Shown one piece after another: positions 34,483 to 44,989 of a stretch of DNA of 64,000 nt (its first letter is position 1; each line of letters starts with the position of its first letter). The stretch spans positions 496,001 to 560,000 of the forward strand of contig VWND01000016.1 in assembly GCA_009599575.1 (NCBI GenBank), read 5' to 3'. Origin of the DNA: Blumeriella jaapii (Eukaryota > Ascomycota > Leotiomycetes > Helotiales > Drepanopezizaceae). Under the pieces are notes generated by a model. It searched no databases. It was not told the DNA's origin and saw nothing but the letters and a program-made list of their open reading frames with translations. The position numbers were made by a program, and so were the translations under genes.

Positions 34483-34656
34483 TGTCAGAAGTGTGAACGA
34501 GCAGAAGATTCGTAGATAAATTGCATTGATTACGGGGTTCTAAATTTAAAAATGTCGTAAAATTTAAAATACAATGTGTACGGGCTCCGATGTCACGTGA
34601 TAACAACGTGACCTTCGGACCACGTGACTAACGAACTGACGTCTCATCCCTTCACA
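34483..34656 (-). repeat. C1 5' LTR
   Basis: 174 bp, starts (plus strand) TGTCAGAAGTG and ends CCCTTCACA. More mutated than the partner LTR. Confidence 0.9.
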
Positions 34657-35719
34657 ATTATATATATTCCACGTATATAAGTATATTGGCTTTTTAAAAA
34701 GTATTATTAGCAATCGTGGCTTTTAATATTAATTTACCTTTTGATTTAAATTAAATAAAATATTCGATACGCAATTAAAGCTTTCGACAGCCGCTTATTT
34801 TAAAACCGACGCACAAAACGAAATTTATAATTAATATTTGCAAAAACGTTTTCGATTTTTCGTAAACTTTTATTAAAACGATTAAAGCGAATTTTTTTTA
34901 ATAATAGATTTCGCTTAAATAGTTTTTTTTACGAAAATTTAAATAGCCTTTCACTTTTTGAAATTATATACGATTACGCTTTTTATATCAATTGAAATTA
35001 AAAGCTCGATATTTCCTTTTTTTCCAATTTTATATATAAACTAAACGCAAACGAAGCTCGTACGTACGCTCGCCGCCATTACGACGCTTAAAACCTCGCC
35101 AAATCGCATTTTTAATAAGCCTACGACAAAATAAAAAAAATACGAATAAGTTTCGCCGCGCGATCGATTTTAACGTTAACGATTACGTATAGCTCGATAT
35201 ACGTTTATTTCCGACTTTCCGGCTCGCAAATTCGATAATTTTACAAACGGCTTTTTTAAAATTGTAGCCAAAATTTTCGATAACGCGTTTAAGCTAAACC
35301 TTTTTAATATTATAAACGTATATTTAATTTTCCATACTAATCGATTGCGTAAAATAGCTGACGACGCGCTTTCAAATCAGGTTAATTTAATTTCTGAATT
35401 TATTAATATAATTAATAAGCTTAAATTCGAAATCGAAAAATTAATCGCTTATCGAATGCAACGAAAAACTTTTTAATATAAAACCTTTTAAATAAGCTTA
35501 AATAAAAATTTTACGTAGTACTTCGCGTTTGACTTTATATATGCTTTTTTAAAAATGCGCGATTTTTATTTGGCGTATAGAAAGCTTTCCGGTTTTTTTG
35601 CAAAATTTGTAAATTGGTTAAAAGCGTATTCCGAAGGTTTGGATTCGTACGATTATTTAAATAGCGATATACCAATAAATAAAAGCTCGAAAGCGCGCTT
35701 TTTTCGGACGAAGGAATAA
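34657..35719 (+). pseudogene. B1 pol piece 3: integrase core and C-terminus
   Basis: Integrase core and tail after C1. The C-terminal part contains the NRLRKIADDALSNQ block (about 35340-35380) and, near the end, a conserved acidic/aromatic stretch (YSEGLDSYDY). It ends in a polypurine tract (CGGACGAAGGAATAA) directly before the LTR. The same sequence is present in B2, B4 and B5. Confidence 0.8.
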
Positions 35720-35986
35720 TGTAACGATTTTTTTTTTTTTGCTTTTCGTATCACTCTAGCAACTACGTGTAGCTGCAAGCTTTCTGGTCTTATGATGGGT
35801 TTTCTATTAATTATGAAAACTATTTATATATATAAAGCTTTTTTTTTTTAATAATTTCTGCTTTTTGCAATTGTTAATTCTAAATAAATATTTTTGTTAC
35901 AGAACCAAAGGCTCGTTTTTTATATTATATAAACACGGCGACCAGTTGACTGATCTCCCAGCCCTCCGATTAATTAGATCGTCACA
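35720..35986 (+). repeat. B1 3' LTR
   Basis: 267 bp, TGTAACGA at the start and TCGTCACA at the end (terminal inverted repeats of 8 bp with one transition). Matches 39456-39722 directly and 41985-42250 and 62536-62803 in reverse. A purine-rich tract is on its left, so it is a 3' LTR in plus orientation. Confidence 0.9.
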
Positions 35987-38900
35987 GCTTTTCAGTTTAA
36001 TATAATCGATAATTTAAACAAGCCATAATTTAAACTTTTTAAACGACCAATTCGAAAACGAATTTTTTAATTTATTATTTATTTGATTTCCATTTGCTAA
36101 ATTATTACATACGCTTTTAAGTTGATTTCCAGAAAAAAAGCAATTAAAATGTTTTTAATTTTTTTATACGAAATCGACATTATACTAAACGATTTTACGT
36201 ATAATATTTTTTTTAAAATTTAATTTTATAGTTTTTTCGAACGTTTTAAAATCAACGAAATATCGATTTCGATTTTTTTAATTAGCTTAGCAAAATCAAT
36301 TTCGCATAAACTTTTTTTCGAATATTTTTTTCCGAAATACAAAAACTTCGAATACGTGTTTTTTAAAACCGCTAATAAAGAGCTAGTTTTCTACCGGCTT
36401 TACGATTATAAAATCGAGCTTATTATAAATACAAAAAAGCTGAAATACGTTTTTTTATATAAAATATCGATATCGAAATTCGAAATTGTTAAAACTTATT
36501 TGCAAAATAATTTTAACAAAAGCTTTATCGAACCTTTTATCGCTTTTTTTCGCTGCTTTAATGTTTTTCGCTAAAAAACCCGACGATTTATTTCGTTTTT
36601 GTATCGATTATCGAGCTTTTAATAACGTTATTCGTAAAAATCGCTATTTTTTTTTTCGATAAGACTTTTGCTCGTTTTTCGAAAACGCGAATTTTTACGA
36701 AATTCGATATTCGTTAAGCTTTTTATAAAATTCGAATAAACTTCGTTAATAAAAAACTAACGACGTTTCGTACGCGTTACGACGTTTATAAATGCAAAAT
36801 GCTATTTTTTAGTTTTATTAATAAATCCGTAATTTATTAACGTTATATAAACGACGTTTTTTTCGATTATTTAAACGATTTTTGTATTGCATATTTTAAT
36901 AATATTTTTTTTTATTGGTTCGACTTTTTAAAATACGCTATATACGTTCGCAAAATGTTTCAAAAGCTTGCTGACGCTAAATTACAGGCCGATATTCGGA
37001 AATCTAAATTCAACGTTACTCGGACCCGTTACTTGGGTTTTATTATTTTTATTAAAAGCTTAAAAGTAAATTCAAAAAAAGTCTCCGTGGTCGCTTATTA
37101 AAAGCTTTTTATTATTATGAAAGATATATAAAGCTTTTTTGGTTTTTGTAATTTTTACCGTTGTTTTATTCGAAATTATAAAATAATTGCAAAGCTTTTG
37201 GTTTATTTGACCAAAGCTAATATTTTTTATAATTTTATTTTTAAATATTAAAAGAGTTTCGACTTTTTTATATTAGCTTTTACTATTGCATTAGTTTTAT
37301 AATATTATAAATAAAACTTTTTTTGTATATTGGAAACTGACGCTTTCGACGGCGTAATAGCTTTTGTGCTTTCGCAATTTTATAATAACGATTGGCTTTT
37401 AATCGCTTATTTTAGCAAAATTATAGTTTTCGCAAAGCTAAACTACGTCGTATACGATAAAAAAATGCTTGCAATCGTAAAATCTTTAAGCAATTTTCGT
37501 GCTAAATTAGCTAGCTTAATTTATCAAATCAAAATTATTATTAATTACAAAGCTTTAAAGTATTTTATAACTTTTAAATTTTTAAACGTTCGATAAGCAC
37601 GTTAAGCCGAGCTTTTCGCCGATTACAACTTTTTTATTACGTACAAATCAGGTAAATACAATTTTTTGGCTGACGCATTAACACGTCGTACGTACGAATT
37701 CGACCGCTAAAACTTTAAACGCATTTAGCGCTTGCAAACCTTTTTTCGAGCCGATTAAATCGATTATCGTTTTTTAACTAAAAACTTCGATTTTTTACGG
37801 CTTTCGAAACAGCTATTTTTATCGTTAAAATAGCTGATTTTTTTTTTCGTATTCCGTATCGTTAATCAAATTCTTTACGCTAATCGTAATTTTGGCAGCC
37901 TAATAGCTTTCCGAAAAAAAAATTGTACGAAACGCTACGAAAAAAAACGACGATAATAATATTTCGTATATATTTAAACGGGATTTGCTATTATATTACG
38001 GTCGCTTAATAATTTCAAACGTCGATTAATTTTCGTTTGGCTTTTATACGAAAAATGCACGATCAAATCTCTACCGCTTATTTTAACGTTCGCAAAACTA
38101 CGCAATTGCTTTCGAATTAATATTATTAACGAAGTATAACAGTTTTCGTAAAATAATATTATCGTAATTGCTACGCTTATCGAAAAAGCTTTGTTTTAAA
38201 AAATAAACGCTTCGGCTTTTTTCAGTTTTTTTCTGTTTTTAACCATTTTTAAAAGCATTTTATAATAAACTTTTGCAATTTTAACAAAAACAAACACAAT
38301 TACGATAATATATTCGTAAAAATAAATCGCTTTTTTAAATAAGTTATTTCGATGTTTTATTATAAAAATATCGACGCTCGAAGCTTCGCTAAATTATATA
38401 TATTTTACGTATATAAGTATTTTAGATTTTTTAAAAATATTATTAGCGATCGTAGCTTTTAGTATTAATTTATTTTTTAATTTAAATTAAACAAAATCCT
38501 CGATACGCAACTAAAGCTTTCGACAGCCGCTTATTCCGAAATCGACGGTTAAACCAAAATTTACAACTAATATTTGCAAAAACGCTTTCGACTTTTCGTA
38601 AACTTTTATTAAAACGATTAAAGCGAATTTTTTTATTAATAAATTTCGCTTAAATGGTTTTTTTATACGAAAAATTAAATAACTTTTTGTTTTTTGAAAT
38701 TATATACGGTTAAATTTCTTATATTAATTGAAATTGAAATTTCGATATTTTTTTTTAATCTTTTATATAAGCTGAACGCAAACGAAGCTCGTATATACGC
38801 TCGCCGCTATTACGATTTCTGAAATCTCGCTAAATCGCATTTTTAATAAACTTACGATAAAATAAAAAAAAAATGCAAATAAATTTCGCCGCGCGATTAA

Positions 38901-39455
38901 TTTGAACGTTAGCGGTTACGTATAGCTGGATATGCGTTCATTTCCGATCTTTCGGCCTTTTCGCAAGCTCGACATTTTTACAAACGACCCTTTTAAAATT
39001 ATAACCAAAATTTTCGACAACGCTTTAAACTAAATACTTTTAATATTATAAACGTATATTTAGTTTTTTACGCTAATCGATTGCGTAAAACAGCTGACGA
39101 CGCGCTTATTAATCAGATTAATTAAGCTTTCAAATTTATTAATATAACTGGTAAACTTAAATACGAAGTCGAAAAATTAATCGCTTTTCGAATACAGCGG
39201 AAAACCTTTTAATAAAAAGTTTTTTAAATAAGCTTAAATAAAAATCTTACGTGGTATTCCGCGTCTGATTTTATATACGCTTTTTTAAAAATGCGCGATT
39301 TTTTTTTAGCGTATAAAAAGCTTTCCGGTTTTTTTGCAAAACTTATAAACTAGCTGAATGCGTATTCCGAAGATTTAAATTCGTACGATTATTTCAATAA
39401 CGACGGTTTAATAAATAAAAGCTTAAGGGCGCGCTTTTTTCGAACGAAAAAATAA
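35987..39455 (+). pseudogene. B2 pol: RT, RNase H, integrase
   Basis: RT: starts with YDYKIELIINTKKLKY (36396-36440), then the LN-[I/V]-I-R-K-N-R-Y block near 36610-36650; the active site YFNN (about 36888-36905) has lost both Asp. RNase H: an 89-codon open frame at 37330-37596 with TDAFDGVIAFVLSQFYN and LNYVVYDKKMLAIV, the best preserved RNase H piece of the window. Integrase: zinc region about 38080-38180, core to about 39000, C-terminal LRKTADDAL block near 39085-39110. Ends in CGAACGAAAAAATAA before the LTR. Confidence 0.87.
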
Positions 39456-39722
39456 GATAACGATTCACTTTTTTGCCATCTTTCGTATTATCCTAGCAAC
39501 TGCGTATAGCTGCAAGCTTCTTGGTTTTCTGATAAATCTTTTATTAATTATAAAAACTATTTATATATATAAAACACTTTTTTTTTAGCATTTCTGCCTT
39601 TTGCAATTATTGATTTTAAATAAATATTTTTGTTACAAAACCAAAAGCTCGTTTTTTATACCATATGAACACGGCGATCAGTTGACTGATCTTCCAGCCC
39701 TCCGACTAATTAAATCGTTAAA
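39456..39722 (+). repeat. B2 3' LTR
   Basis: 267 bp, mutated at both ends (GATAACGA start, TCGTTAAA end). Followed directly by reverse-strand B3 sequence. Confidence 0.87.
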
Positions 39723-40850
39723 CTTTTAAAGCATTTTACGAACGTATATAACGTATTTTAATAAATCGGACGAATAAATAAAAATACTATTTAAATATGC
39801 AATGCAAAAATCGTTTAAATAATCTTAGAAAACGTCGTTTATATAACGTTGATAAATTGCGGATTTATTAATAAAGCTAAAAAATAGCATTTTGCATTTA
39901 TAAACGTCGTAACGCGTACGAAACGTCGTTAGTTTTTTATTAACGGAATTTATTCGAATTTTATAAAAAGCTTAACGAATATCGAGCTTCGTAAAAATTC
40001 GCGCTTTCGAAAAACGAGCAAAAGTTTTATCGATAAAAAAAATAGCGATTTTTACGAATAACGTTATTAAAAACTCGATAATCGATACAAAAACGTAATA
40101 AACCGTCGGGTTTTTTTACGAAAAAAGTTAAAGCAGCGAAAAAAGCGATGGAAAATTCGATAAAGCTTTTGTTAAAATTATTTGACAAATAAATTTTAAT
40201 AATTTCGAGCTTCGAAATCGATATTTTATATAAAAAAGTGTATTTCAGCTTTTTTGTATTTATAATAAACTCGATTTTATAATCGTAGGGCCGATAAAAG
40301 GCTAGCTCGTTACTGGCGGTTTTAAAAAATACGTATTCGAAGTTTTTGTATTTCGAGAAAAAAGATTCGAAAAAAAATTATTCGAAATTAGCTTTGCTAA
40401 ACTGATTAAAAAAATCGAAATCGATATTTCGTTGGCTTTAAAACGTTCGAAAAAATTATAAAATTAAGTTTTAAAAAATATCATACGTAAGATCGTTTAG
40501 TATTTTGTCGATTTCGTACAAAAAAATTAAAACCATTTCAATTGCTTTTTTTCTGGAAATTAGCTTAAAAGCGTATGTAATAATCTGGCAGATAGAAATT
40601 AGGTAAGTAATAGGTTAAAAAGTTCGTTTTCGAATTAATCGTTTCAAAAATCCAGAAAAAGGTGGCTTATTTAAATTATCGATTATATTAAGCTAAAAGG
40701 CCATCGCGGCGAAAGCTTTCCTTCGATTTTTAATATAATTGTTTTTTGTAAAACGAGAAAGTTGTTTTAACGAAAAAAAAAGAAAAAAAAAGAAATAACG
40801 GAAAAAAAATCGATAGCCTGGAAAAATAGTGTAATTTCTTATATTGTTTT

Positions 40851-40883
40851 ATTAGCGTCGTTATCGAAATTGGCAACGGGAAT
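40851..40883. repeat. 33 bp palindromic module in B3 (protease-RT linker)
   Basis: ATTAGCGTCGTTA and TTGGCAACGGGAAT. Orthologous to the B0 copy; the right arm has two substitutions. On the minus strand reads FIPVANFDNDANK. Confidence 0.75.
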
Positions 40884-40956
40884 AAAATTCGATTTTTTCG
40901 CGCTTCGCACAGCGTCGTAAATCTGCCACAATTGGTTAAAATTTTTATTACGTTTT

Positions 40957-41117
40957 TGTGACGGCCCGGTAATCACCCGGGCCAGCAAATGGTGCATCGC
41001 TTTACCATTAGGCCAACCGACCCAATGCCGAAACAAAAGGTACAAGAATAGATTGGAAGAATCTATTCTACGATGCACTATATAAGGGTTACGAAGTGCC
41101 CGGGCACAACCGTAACA
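40957..41117. mobile_element. 161 bp solo LTR- or SINE-like insertion
   Basis: TGTGACGGCCCGG...CCGTAACA, flanked by the 5 bp duplication GTTTT (40952-40956, 41118-41122). The empty site is seen in B0 near 14361. It is not RIP-mutated and is much richer in G+C than its host. It has an 8 bp terminal inverted repeat with one mismatch (TGTKACGG), fitting a solo LTR. It also holds a perfect A-box (TGGCCTAATGG on the minus strand, 41005-41015), a TATATA (41079-41084) and several inverted repeats: AGAATAGATT/AATCTATTCT (41045-41069), GTGCCCGGGCAC (41096-41107), GTGCATCG/CGATGCAC (40992-41078). Whether it is a solo LTR or a tRNA-derived SINE is open. Confidence 0.8.
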
Positions 41118-41984
41118 GTTTTACAGCGTCGTTTTAATAGCGAAATTAAATTTTTCAAAAATATAAATAAAAAACTTCAATACAACGAACGTAAAAGGTT
41201 GTGAAAAAATAAAACTTCGGCTAATAAAGCTTGCGTTTATTACAATTTAGTAAAACTTAATATTCGGCCAGCCAAGCTTTTTTTAAAAGTATATTATAAT
41301 TTCCGAAATTAATAATTAACAAAAGAAAATTATATTCGATTATTAATAATAAAATTGAGAAGGGTAAGATATATAATTTAATGGCCACGAGTTTTATTAT
41401 ATTTTTTTATAAAAAAAAAGCCGAAAAAAATTAAATCAAAAGTTTTAAAAAAAAAAAAAGATTTAATTAACGCCGAATCGATCAACGCGTAATCGTTCGC
41501 TCCAAAATCGGCGAGCGCTTTTATTTTATACAAAAAACCATTTTTAATAAATATAACGGAAATTGTTAATAAATCGCTATTAAAAAGCCTTCGAACGTTA
41601 AAATAACGTATATCGCGCAATACGCTTAAAAAAAAAGTTTTGCATCGGCCTGAGCGTTTCTCCGATTAGCGAAAAAGCTTTTAACTTTTTCGTAAGCGTT
41701 TTAAAAATCGTTTAAAAAAAGATTTTCATTTTTATTATTATAATCGGAAGGCGAATTTTCGGCCGGTTCGATTTCGTTTATATTTATTAACCTAGGAAAG
41801 CTTTTAAATGGAACCGAAAATCGGCCCGTAAAAGGTCGTGCAGACTGGCCTTTTTGAACTTTCTGATAGTATAAAATAAACGATAAACGCTATCGTTAGT
41901 CCGATCGAAATAAAAAACGCTAAAAGGGGCGTTTTGGCGTAAAAAAGAAAAAAAACAGCATAGGGCTAAAAAAAAGCCTGTGAA

Positions 41985-42250
41985 TATAACGATCTAATCA
42001 GTCGGAGGGCTGGGAGATCAGTCAACTGGTCGCCGTGTTTATATGGTATAAAAAACGAGCCTTTGGTTTTGTAACAAAAATATTTATTTAAAATTAATAA
42101 TTGCAAAAAGCAAAAATGCTAAAAAAAAAGTGTTTTATATATATAAATAGTTTTTATAATTAATAAAAAATTTATTAAAAAACCAAAAAGCTTGCAGTTA
42201 CACGCAGTTGCTAAAATAACACGAAAAATATCAAAAAAATAATCGTTATA
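41985..42250 (-). repeat. B4 3' LTR
   Basis: 266 bp in reverse orientation; ends TATAACGA and TCGTTATA on the plus strand. On the minus strand a polypurine tract (CGGACGGGAAAATAA) precedes it. Confidence 0.88.
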
Positions 42251-43427
42251 TTATTTTCCCGTCCGAAAAAAACGCGCTTTAAAGCTTTTATTCATTGATA
42301 CGTCGCTATTTAAATAATCGTACGAATTTAAATCATCGGAACACGCTTTTAGTCAGTTTATAAATTTTGCAAAACAACCGGAAAGTTTTTTATACGCCAA
42401 ATAAAAGTCGCGTATTTTCAAAAAAGCGTATATAAAATTAAACGCGGAATATTACGTAAAATTTTTATTTAAGCCTGTTTAAAAAGCTTTATACTAAAAA
42501 GTTTTCCGTTGCATTCGATAAATAATTAATTTTTCGGCTTCGTATTTAAGCTTATGAATTATATTAATAAATTTAAAAATTAAATTAATCTGATCTGAAA
42601 GCGCGTCGTCAGCTGTTGTACGCAATCGGCTAGCGTGAAAAACTAAATATACGTTTATAATACTAAAAAGATTTAGCTTAAAAGCGTTGTCGAAAATTTT
42701 GGTTATAATTTGAAAAAGCCGTTTATAAAATTATCGAACTTGCGAAAAAGCCGGACAATCGGAAATAAACGCATATTAAGCTATACGTAATCGTTAATAT
42801 TAAAATCGATCGCGCGGCGAAATTTATTCGTATTTTATTTTATTTTATCTTAAGATTAATAAAAATGCGATTTGGCGAAATTTCAAACGTCGTGATAATG
42901 GCGAGCGTACGCACGAGCTTCGTTTGCGTTTAGCTTATAAAAAAAAATATCGAGCTTTTAATTTTATTTAATATAAAAAGTATAACCGTATATAATTTCA
43001 AAAAGTGAAAAGCCATTTAGACTTTCGTAAAAAAAATTATTTAAGCGAAATTTATTATTAAAAAAAATTCGTTTTAATCGTTTTAATAAAAGTTTACGAA
43101 AAATCGAAAGCGTTTTTGCAAATATTAATTATAAATTTCGGTTTAACCGTCGGTTTCAAAATAAACTGCTGTCGAAGATTTTAATTGCGTACCGAAGATT
43201 TTATTTAATTTAAACCAGAAAGTTGATTAATATTAAAAGCTACGATCGCTAATAATATTTTTAAAAAGCCAAAATACTTATATACGTGAAATATATACAA
43301 TTTAGCGAAACTTCGAGCGTCGATATTTTTATAACAAAAAATAAAAATAGCTTATTTAAAAAAGCGATTTATTATTACGAATACGTTATCGTAATCGTAT
43401 TTATTTTTATTAAAATTGCAAAAATCT
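42251..43427 (-). pseudogene. B4 integrase, main part
   Basis: Reverse complement of the integrase region of B1/B2 (compare 34657-35719). All frames contain stops. The LRKT/ADDAL block can be traced near 42590-42630. The upstream continuation is at 57216-57360. Confidence 0.78.
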
Positions 43428-43477
43428 TGTAAAAGGAGCGAACGAGCAGAAGGTTCGTAAATGATTTGCATTGACTA

Positions 43478-43890
43478 TATAAAAATTGAAAGGCAGGGAA
43501 ACACTAGTTCAGACAATAGAGCTCAGATAAGGTTGGGTTAATAGTCAGACTGATTTCTACCTTCTACATCTTTAGTAAAAGGCGTGTATAAATACAAAAG
43601 GAGGGGTGGAGCTTTCGAAAAAAATATTTTCTAGGAAACCAGGCGAATTTTATTTAATATGCTTTTTCAGCTTTTATTCCGACCTTTTTTTATTTTTTTT
43701 AATATAACTTTAATAACTGGTTTTTTAGCAATTATTTTTATAAAGTGTTTTATTTAAATATTATTTTTAGCTTTTATAATATTATCCGGCCTTTACGGCT
43801 TATCCGCAGAAAGTATTATTCGAAAATTGGTAAAAAGCAAAAGGTTTTGGCGGATTATTTGATTTATATACGTGGTATTAGTTTTTAATA
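43478..43890 (-). repeat. D 3' LTR
   Basis: 413 bp. Its plus-strand start is TATAAAAATTG, mutated from TGTAAGGATTG seen in the solo copy. More mutated than the 5' LTR. Confidence 0.9.
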
Positions 43891-44243
43891 TTACTTTTTT
43901 TTTTAGGCTTTTGGTTTTTAAAAGCGATTGATTTTTTTATGCGTATGCTTTCGTATATAACGTGCGTTACGCTTTCGAAATAACGTGCGGTTTTTTCCGT
44001 TTTAATCGTAAATTATAACTGTTTCTTTCGCTTTCGGTCGTAAATTATAGCTGTTTTGCTGTTTTTGTTTTTTTGTTTTCGGTAGCGTTCGTATTTTCGT
44101 TTAAAAAAACTTTTTTTTTTTAAAAATAGCCGCTATTTTCCTGCTTAATTTCTTTTTTTTTTTTTTTTTTTTTTTTTTTTCTCGTTAGCTTTTTTTTATT
44201 TTTAATTAATTACTTTTCGCCGCGTTCGCCGCGAATTCTCAAA
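43891..44243. other. D region between 3' LTR and antisense ORF
   Basis: No reading frame. Contains short imperfect direct repeats (AACGTGCG at about 43960-43993; CGTAAATTATARCTGTTT twice at 44008-44056) and a T run of about 25 at 44156-44180. On the minus strand the A run directly before the LTR (about 43893-43903) may be the polypurine tract. Confidence 0.4.
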
Positions 44244-44930
44244 ATGCTTTTGATTTTTATTTGCTTTCGGTGCGTCCGTTTGATTTTATGCGAAAGCATT
44301 ATAGCGGCCTTTTTGCTTTTTTGCGTTTTCGAGCTTTTCAGCGTAAAATGCAACCGCTGCAAAACTTCGTATATTTAATGCTTTTTTGTAAATTTTTTAA
44401 ACTTTTATTCGAATTCGCTTTTAATTAGCTATAAGTTTTTATTATACGCGCCATCGAGGCGTAAATTTTTTTTCGCGAGCTTTAACGATTTTATAAATCG
44501 TTTCGATATTGCTATCGCCGCTGCCGCTTTTTTTTTTTTTGCTGCCGAAGCTAAAGCTTTTGCTAAAACTTTTATCGATTTTATTATTTACGACGCTTAT
44601 ATAAGTCGTTTAAAAAAGAATAACGCTTCGGCTTTTATAATAGTCGAAGGTCGTGCGAATCGCGCCGCGGCTCGGGCTGCCGCTGCCGCTCTTGCCGGTT
44701 TAGCGGCTGCTGCTGTTTTAAAAGCTTTGGCTGCGCCGGCCCTTTTATTTAACGACGCTAATATAAAACGTATTTTCCGACGTTTCGAAAACGTCGCTCG
44801 AATTTATTTTAATCAATTGGATTAAATTCTGAATTCCTACGAAAATATCGTGGTTGCAATTCAGAATTCGATTACGGCTATCGTAAAAGCTTTAATTAAG
44901 ATAAATCGAATATTTTGCGAATTCGTTTAA
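44244..44930 (+). pseudogene. D antisense ORF, alanine-rich, about 228 codons
   Basis: A single plus-strand frame from ATG 44244 to TAA 44928-44930 with only two internal stops (44376, 44823; both TAA, possible CAA-to-TAA changes). It encodes an N-terminal hydrophobic/Cys-bearing part (VKCNRCK), a middle part with very high Ala content (ANRAAARAAAAALAGLAAAA at about 44655-44715), and a helical C-terminus (ENIVVAIQNSITAIVKALIK) that looks like a coiled coil. Two stops in 228 codons is far fewer than in any RIP-mutated gag/pol frame nearby, so the frame is probably real. It lies opposite to gag/pol, between integrase and 3' LTR. Function unknown. Confidence 0.5.
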
Positions 44931-44989
44931 TATTAATTTTTTTTAGTTTGCCGCTGCTTTTAAATTTGAAAAAAATAGCGATAAAAATA

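Larger units (their letters stand above)
28766..34656 (-). mobile_element. C1: Gypsy LTR retrotransposon (5.9 kb)
   Basis: LTRs 28766-28939 and 34483-34656 (174 bp each), flanked by ATTAT (28761-28765, 34657-34661). Coding order read on the minus strand: gag, protease, RT, RNase H, integrase, so the 5' LTR is at the high-coordinate end. On the minus strand a purine run (AAAAAATGGAAAAGAGGA) ends at the LTR at 28939, fitting the polypurine tract. It sits in the integrase of B1. Internal part heavily RIP-mutated; the low-coordinate LTR and the adjoining 220 bp are not. Confidence 0.9.
14697..35986 (+). mobile_element. B1: Gypsy element, 5'-truncated, split by A2 and C1
   Basis: Plus-strand copy of family B lacking LTR, gag and protease on the left. 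Pieces: 14697-15435 (RT to mid RNase H), 27816-28765 (rest of RNase H, start of integrase), 34657-35719 (rest of integrase) and 3' LTR 35720-35986. Removing A2 (duplication GTCG) and C1 (duplication ATTAT) restores a continuous sequence that matches B2 (36720-39455) without a gap. Its right LTR end abuts the middle of B2, so it probably inserted there. Confidence 0.88.
35987..39722 (+). mobile_element. B2: Gypsy element, 5'-truncated, with 3' LTR
   Basis: Uninterrupted plus-strand B copy from the protease-RT linker to the 3' LTR (39456-39722). It begins directly at the end of the B1 LTR, so B1 probably inserted into it. It is the best reference for the joined form of B1: it shows the RNase H site before A2 (about 37440) and the integrase site before C1 (about 38395). 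Confidence 0.87.
39723..41984 (-). pseudogene. B3: gag end, protease and RT fragment
   Basis: Minus-strand B fragment. From the high-coordinate end: a 360 bp stretch (41984-41620) of uncertain gag-like character, then protease (41378-41620, an 81-codon open frame; KALADFGANDYALIDSALI shows D-S-G-A mutated to D-F-G-A), a linker with one 33 bp palindromic module, and RT that stops abruptly at 39723 before the active site. Interrupted by the 161 bp insertion at 40957-41117. No LTR of its own; the LTR at 41985 belongs to B4 because the polypurine tract is on its other side. Confidence 0.78.

Noticed and set aside
40839..41078. 79-codon minus-strand frame
   Set aside because: Chimera of B3 linker and the 161 bp insertion; no sign of being a gene.
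44156..44180. Long T or A runs (also 33487, 49090, 51067) as terminators
   Set aside because: They occur where other copies have mixed pyrimidine or purine tracts, so RIP explains them.
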